Shown here: piece by piece, positions 60,996-64,000 of the stretch | Layout of the letters: each line of letters begins with the position of its first letter | Position numbering within the stretch: position 1 is the stretch's first letter | Assembly (NCBI RefSeq): GCF_900155475.1 | Contig: NZ_FXAM01000003.1 | Coordinates: forward strand, 62,001 to 126,000 | Reading direction: 5' to 3' | Length of the DNA: 64,000 nt | From: Methylomagnum ishizawai | GTDB lineage: Bacteria; Pseudomonadota; Gammaproteobacteria; Methylococcales; Methylococcaceae | Notes under the pieces: model-generated | Database searches by the model: none | Seen by the model: only the letters and a program-made list of their open reading frames with translations | Told to the model about the DNA's origin: nothing | Program-made: the position numbers and the translations under genes

Positions 60996-61517
60996 ATGCC
61001 TATCGAAACAGCGCGGTCCGCAGCCGACCTGGGCACGATCCTGTGCCCGGCCTGCGGTGGTGAAAATCCGGCGGACGCCATATTCTGCGGCAACCATTCA
61101 TGCCACAAGGCCCTGGGCGAATTCCGCTATGTGTTGGAAGAACTGCGGGCGGCCCGCCACTGGATCGAACACTTGGCCGACCGGGTTTCGGAATTCGCCG
61201 GGCGTCCGCAATTCATCGCCCTGCATGTGTTTTGGTTTGCGGCCTTGATCGCCGCCAACTCGGGACGGGTGGCCTGGCTCGGCGTGTTCGACGCCTATCC
61301 CTACAGCTTGCTCGGCATCATGCTGTCGGTCGAAGCCATCCTGGTGACGGGCTTCCTGCTCATCAGCCAGAACCGCCAGCACGCCTATGCCCATATGCGG
61401 GCCGAGTTGGATTACGAACTGAATATCCGTTGCTATCGCAAGTTGCTGGAACTCGAACGGCGGCTGGACGCCCTGGTCGCGGCCCATCCTCCCTCCCCTC
61501 CGAGGACTCCCCTATGA
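60996..61517 (+). CDS. DUF1003-type membrane protein with zinc ribbon
   Basis: This 173-aa protein begins with a zinc-ribbon-like part (CPACGGENPADAIFCGNHSCHKAL) and is followed by two helices (FIALHVFWFAALIAANS; YSLLGIMLSVEAILVTGFLLIS) and a C-terminal coiled coil (QNRQHAYAHMRAELDYELNIR), which is the DUF1003 pattern. It lies 19 nt after the DoxX gene and overlaps msrQ by 4 bp. Function unknown. Confidence 0.78.
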   Translation: MPIETARSAADLGTILCPACGGENPADAIFCGNHSCHKALGEFRYVLEELRAARHWIEHLADRVSEFAGRPQFIALHVFWFAALIAANSGRVAWLGVFDAYPYSLLGIMLSVEAILVTGFLLISQNRQHAYAHMRAELDYELNIRCYRKLLELERRLDALVAAHPPSPPRTPL

Positions 61518-62167
61518 AACCACGGCACACTCCCGGCCCGGTCTGGCTGCGCGGCCTGAAATCCCTGGTGTTCCTGTCCGGCTTGCTGCCCTTGGCGGGA
61601 TTGCTCTGGGAAGGCTGGACCGATAGCCTGGGGGCCAATCCCATCGAGCGGATCACCCGTGCCACCGGCTGGTGGACCCTGGCCTTCCTGATGATCGGAC
61701 TCGCGGTGACACCCCTGCGGAAAGCCCTGGGCCGGCCTTGGCTGGGCCAGTTCCGGCGGATGCTGGGCTTGTTCGCGTTCTTCTACGCTAGCCTGCACTT
61801 GGCGATCTATGTGGGGCTGGATCAATATTTCGCCTGGGGCGATATCCTGGCCGATATCGCCAAGCGGCCCTATATCACCGTGGGTTGCGCCGCCTTCATG
61901 CTGATGCTGCCGCTGGCCGCGACCTCGACCGATGGCATGGTCCGGCGGCTCGGCGGCCAGCGCTGGAAACGCCTGCACCGCTGGGTCTATCCCATCGCCC
62001 TGGCCGGGGTGGCGCATTTCTGGTGGCTGGTGAAGCAGGATATCAGCGAACCCCTGGTCTTCGCGGCGATCCTGGCGCTGCTGCTGGCCGCCCGTTTGCC
62101 GCCGCGTTGGGGTAAGGATGTCCCTTGGCCCAGGAAGGCGGTCGCCCCGCAGCCGGACCCGCCATGA
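61514..62167 (+). CDS. msrQ: Haem-binding membrane subunit MsrQ
   Basis: This 217-aa integral membrane protein of the ferric-reductase-like family has six helices and the conserved His residues for haem (FYASLHLAIYVG; WKRLHRWVYPIALAGVAHFWWL). MsrQ gives electrons to the periplasmic methionine sulfoxide reductase MsrP, but no msrP gene is beside it in this window. The start overlaps the previous gene. It may serve another periplasmic acceptor or an MsrP encoded elsewhere. Confidence 0.85.
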   Translation: MKPRHTPGPVWLRGLKSLVFLSGLLPLAGLLWEGWTDSLGANPIERITRATGWWTLAFLMIGLAVTPLRKALGRPWLGQFRRMLGLFAFFYASLHLAIYVGLDQYFAWGDILADIAKRPYITVGCAAFMLMLPLAATSTDGMVRRLGGQRWKRLHRWVYPIALAGVAHFWWLVKQDISEPLVFAAILALLLAARLPPRWGKDVPWPRKAVAPQPDPP

Positions 62168-62200
62168 CTGCGGGAAGGTTCCGCGACCGGCCCACCCGCC

Positions 62201-63172
62201 TCATTCGACGGCATCCACCCCGAAACGGCGCTTGAGTTCCTCGATCAAAGCCGCGCGCTCCGCCACATCCGCCACCACCACATCCAGGGCGACCCGGCCC
62301 GAATCCCATTCCTTGATGGTCCCGATATGGGTTTCCCCAGCCCGGATTTTGTACTGGCGCGAATTCTCCTTGCGCTTGCGTTCCTTGGGGTGTTCATGGA
62401 GGGCGCGGAGTTCCCGCACTTCGCGGCGGCCCGCCTCGCCCTGGCCCAGCCGCTCGGCCATTTGCAAAGCCACTTCCAAACCGGCGCTGGCTTCCAGCAA
62501 GGCCAGTTCGTATAGCGCCGACATCGCGTAATCCTCGGGATTTTGCGAAACCCGTTCGATCACCGCCGCCGACAACCCGAGGATGCGCAGGGTCTTGTTG
62601 ACCTGGGGCAGGGACATCCCGGTCGCCTCGGCCAGTTCGGTTTCCCCGGCGTAGACCCGCCGTTCCAAAAGATCGCGCCAGGCCAGGGCGTTGTCGAGCG
62701 CCGATTGCTGGTTGCGGTCGTTGTTCTCGCGGAAGCTGTATTGGTATAGCTCCTGGTCGCTCAAATCATCGTGGAGCATCAGGTCGATGCGCTCCAGCCC
62801 GGCCAGTTTGATGGCTTTCCAGCGGTAATGTCCGGCGATGAGGGTGTAGCGCCCCTCGCGCTGGGTGGCGATGGCGGGGATGAGCTGGCCGGTGGCGGCG
62901 ATGCTACCCGCCAGTTCCTTGACCCGCTCGGGGCGGTAGATGCGGCGGGCGTTGTAGGGATTGGGGTCCACCTGGTCGATGGGCACGCTGGCGAAGCGGG
63001 CGGTCTTGCCGCGGCGGTCGGTGGTGGGTATGGCTTCCGGGCCGGGTTCCACGGCAACGGAAAAGCCGGTGGGTTGGCGCTCGACCACCGCCTGGGCGTG
63101 TTTGAAACGCTCGTCCAGGGCTTGCGCCGCCTTCTGCACACGGGACTGCATATCGCGTTTGGATTTGCTCAT
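62201..63172 (-). CDS. parB: ParB-family partition protein
   Basis: This 323-aa protein has the ParB N-terminal domain (IDQVDPNPYNARRIYRPERVKELAGSI; LIAGHYRWKAIKLAG, boxes I/II; YQYSFRENNDRNQQSALDNALAWRDLL) with a helix-turn-helix (ELAEATGMSLPQVNKTLRILGLS) and a C-terminal dimer region. The ATG at 63172 (MSKSKRDMQSRV) overlaps the parA stop. Its box II (AGHYRWKA) is GxxRR-like but with Trp, as in plasmid-type ParB proteins. Its position far from rnpA/gidA suggests a second partition system. Confidence 0.85.
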   Translation of the reverse strand: MSKSKRDMQSRVQKAAQALDERFKHAQAVVERQPTGFSVAVEPGPEAIPTTDRRGKTARFASVPIDQVDPNPYNARRIYRPERVKELAGSIAATGQLIPAIATQREGRYTLIAGHYRWKAIKLAGLERIDLMLHDDLSDQELYQYSFRENNDRNQQSALDNALAWRDLLERRVYAGETELAEATGMSLPQVNKTLRILGLSAAVIERVSQNPEDYAMSALYELALLEASAGLEVALQMAERLGQGEAGRREVRELRALHEHPKERKRKENSRQYKIRAGETHIGTIKEWDSGRVALDVVVADVAERAALIEELKRRFGVDAVE

Positions 63173-63873
63173 TTCGATTTCCCCCGCTGGGCGGCGCGGA
63201 CGGCGGGTTTCTTCGGCTTGATTGCCAACAGGGCCAGCACCTCGTCGGCCAGGGCGTCGGCTTCCAGCGCCGCCGGGGATTTCTTGGCGATGCTGCCGAC
63301 CACCGCGCCGTATAGCTGGGATTCGGCGAAGGCGTTGCGCAGCGAGAGATAGGATTCCAGCATCGGGATATCGGCGTCGTTCCTGAGTTCTTGCAGGCAC
63401 AGGTCGAACAAGCGTCCGCGCCGGACCATCGAGGCCAGGTAATAGGCCCGCAAGGCCGGGTTTTCCTGCCGGGCCTTGAGCGCCAGTTCCTTGGCCTCGC
63501 GGGAGGCCCAGACATTGTCCATCACCGGGACCACCGGGATCAGGGCCAAGTCGGCCACGTTGAGCGCGGCCCAGGGGATGGGGCTGTCGATGGCGGGCGG
63601 GCAGTCGATGAACACCAGGTCGTAGAGCGGGGCGCGTTTGGCGAGTTCGCCGATCATCTTTTCCCTGAGCGGCGCGAGCGAGACGACCTCCGCCGGGAAG
63701 GGATCGTCCGCTTCCGCCTGGGCCGACCAGATCATGCTGGTTCCTTGGCGGTCCATGTCCACCACCAGCACTTTGAAGCCACGCATCCCCAAGGTGCCGG
63801 CCAGTTGCATGGTGGTCATGGTCTTGGCGCAGCCGCCTTTCTGATTGAAGACGGCGACGAGTTGGGCTGGCAT
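63169..63873 (-). CDS. parA: ParA-family ATPase
   Basis: This 234-aa small ParA has a deviant Walker A (VFNQKGGCAKTMTTMQLAGTL; K-G-G-x-A-K-T), Walker A' (VLVVDMDRQGTS) and Walker B (VFIDCPPAIDSP). The lack of an N-terminal DNA-binding domain is like type Ib plasmid ParA. The ATG at 63873 is preceded by an 18-bp palindrome (63887-63904) that may be its operator or centromere. It overlaps parB by 4 bp. Confidence 0.88.
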   Translation of the reverse strand: MPAQLVAVFNQKGGCAKTMTTMQLAGTLGMRGFKVLVVDMDRQGTSMIWSAQAEADDPFPAEVVSLAPLREKMIGELAKRAPLYDLVFIDCPPAIDSPIPWAALNVADLALIPVVPVMDNVWASREAKELALKARQENPALRAYYLASMVRRGRLFDLCLQELRNDADIPMLESYLSLRNAFAESQLYGAVVGSIAKKSPAALEADALADEVLALLAIKPKKPAVRAAQRGKSK

Positions 63874-63886
63874 GTGGACTCCTGTG

Positions 63887-63904
63887 ACTTTCACGCGTGA
63901 AAGT
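63887..63904. promoter_or_regulatory. 18-bp perfect palindrome before parA
   Basis: ACTTTCACGCGTGAAAGT is fully symmetric and lies 14 nt upstream of the parA ATG, followed by an AT-rich stretch (TATGATAGGAATGAAAAAAT). It could be a partition site or an operator for self-control of parAB. Confidence 0.65.
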
Positions 63905-64000
63905 GGATGGCTGGGTATGGGCGCAGACGTATGATAGGAATGAAAAAATATCCGGTAAATATTTTTCAAGCCGGATTTCGGCAACGCTGTGCTTGCGTCC

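Noticed and set aside
1-64000. CRISPR arrays, tRNA and rRNA genes
   Set aside because: No regularly spaced repeat series, and no tRNA or rRNA sequence was recognised by eye; a tRNAscan or CRISPR search was not possible.

Overview
This 64-kb, GC-rich window looks like the chromosome of a nitrogen-fixing gammaproteobacterium. Supporting signs are a gamma-type isc cluster, a molybdenum storage protein of the Azotobacter type, an Rnf complex beside nif-type promoters, a PEP-CTERM protein and a bufferin operon. A methanotroph of the Methylococcaceae is my best guess, but that is inference, because no taxonomic marker gene is present.

Region 1 (1-22315, all on +) is the right-hand part of a secondary-metabolite cluster. 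It holds a sulfotransferase/SCP2 fusion cut by the window edge, a PepSY membrane protein, a C-A-T-reductase NRPS, an unusual tandem class-III aminotransferase, a UGT-like glycosyltransferase, a penicillin-acylase-type Ntn hydrolase, a second sulfotransferase, a PvdE/SyrD-type ABC exporter, a diaminobutyrate-type aminotransferase and a tripartite RND pump (outer-membrane lipoprotein, adaptor, pump). The parts parallel periplasmic siderophore maturation of the pyoverdine kind, with sulfation, glycosylation and reductive release added.

Region 2 (22316-33400) is a molybdenum locus: three tandem ModA-like periplasmic proteins, two ModE-type regulators, mosB-mosA for the Mo storage protein, a ModC-like ATPase, a truncated globin and a small unknown protein. 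No modB permease is visible. Four ModE-like operators (23-24 bp, CG ends, TATA-rich arms) lie in its non-coding stretches. The modC-like gene also has a sigma-54 promoter and a NifA site.

Region 3 (33401-36004) holds two intact-looking insertion sequences side by side: an ISAs1-type element with a 10-bp target duplication and an IS630-type element with TA ends and an A7 frameshift site. A probably decayed small gene lies to their left and a small gene of similar type to their right.

Region 4 (36002-46883, all on -) is one long nif/isc gene train: iscS-iscU-erpA-iscA-hscB-hscA-fdx-nifV-nifW, then ferredoxins, a CGFS glutaredoxin, a BolA protein, an FmdB-type zinc ribbon, two unknown proteins and an FAH-family protein. 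A near-consensus sigma-54 promoter with a NifA upstream site precedes iscS, and no iscR is seen.

Region 5 (47496-58181) has a PEP-CTERM protein, bfd, a convergent unknown gene, then a +-strand operon (CCG-domain Fe-S protein, small protein, Rieske protein, Cys-rich protein, rnfABCDGEH, bacterioferritin). Sigma-54/NifA elements lie before bfd and before the CCG-rnf operon. Rnf probably feeds low-potential electrons to nitrogenase.

Region 6 (58572-64000) has a bufferin operon (bufA1, bufB, bufC, DoxX), a DUF1003-type membrane protein, msrQ, and on the minus strand a parA-parB pair with an 18-bp palindrome in front.

Start codons were chosen by eye from ribosome binding sites and overlaps. Domain positions are approximate, and no database search was possible.
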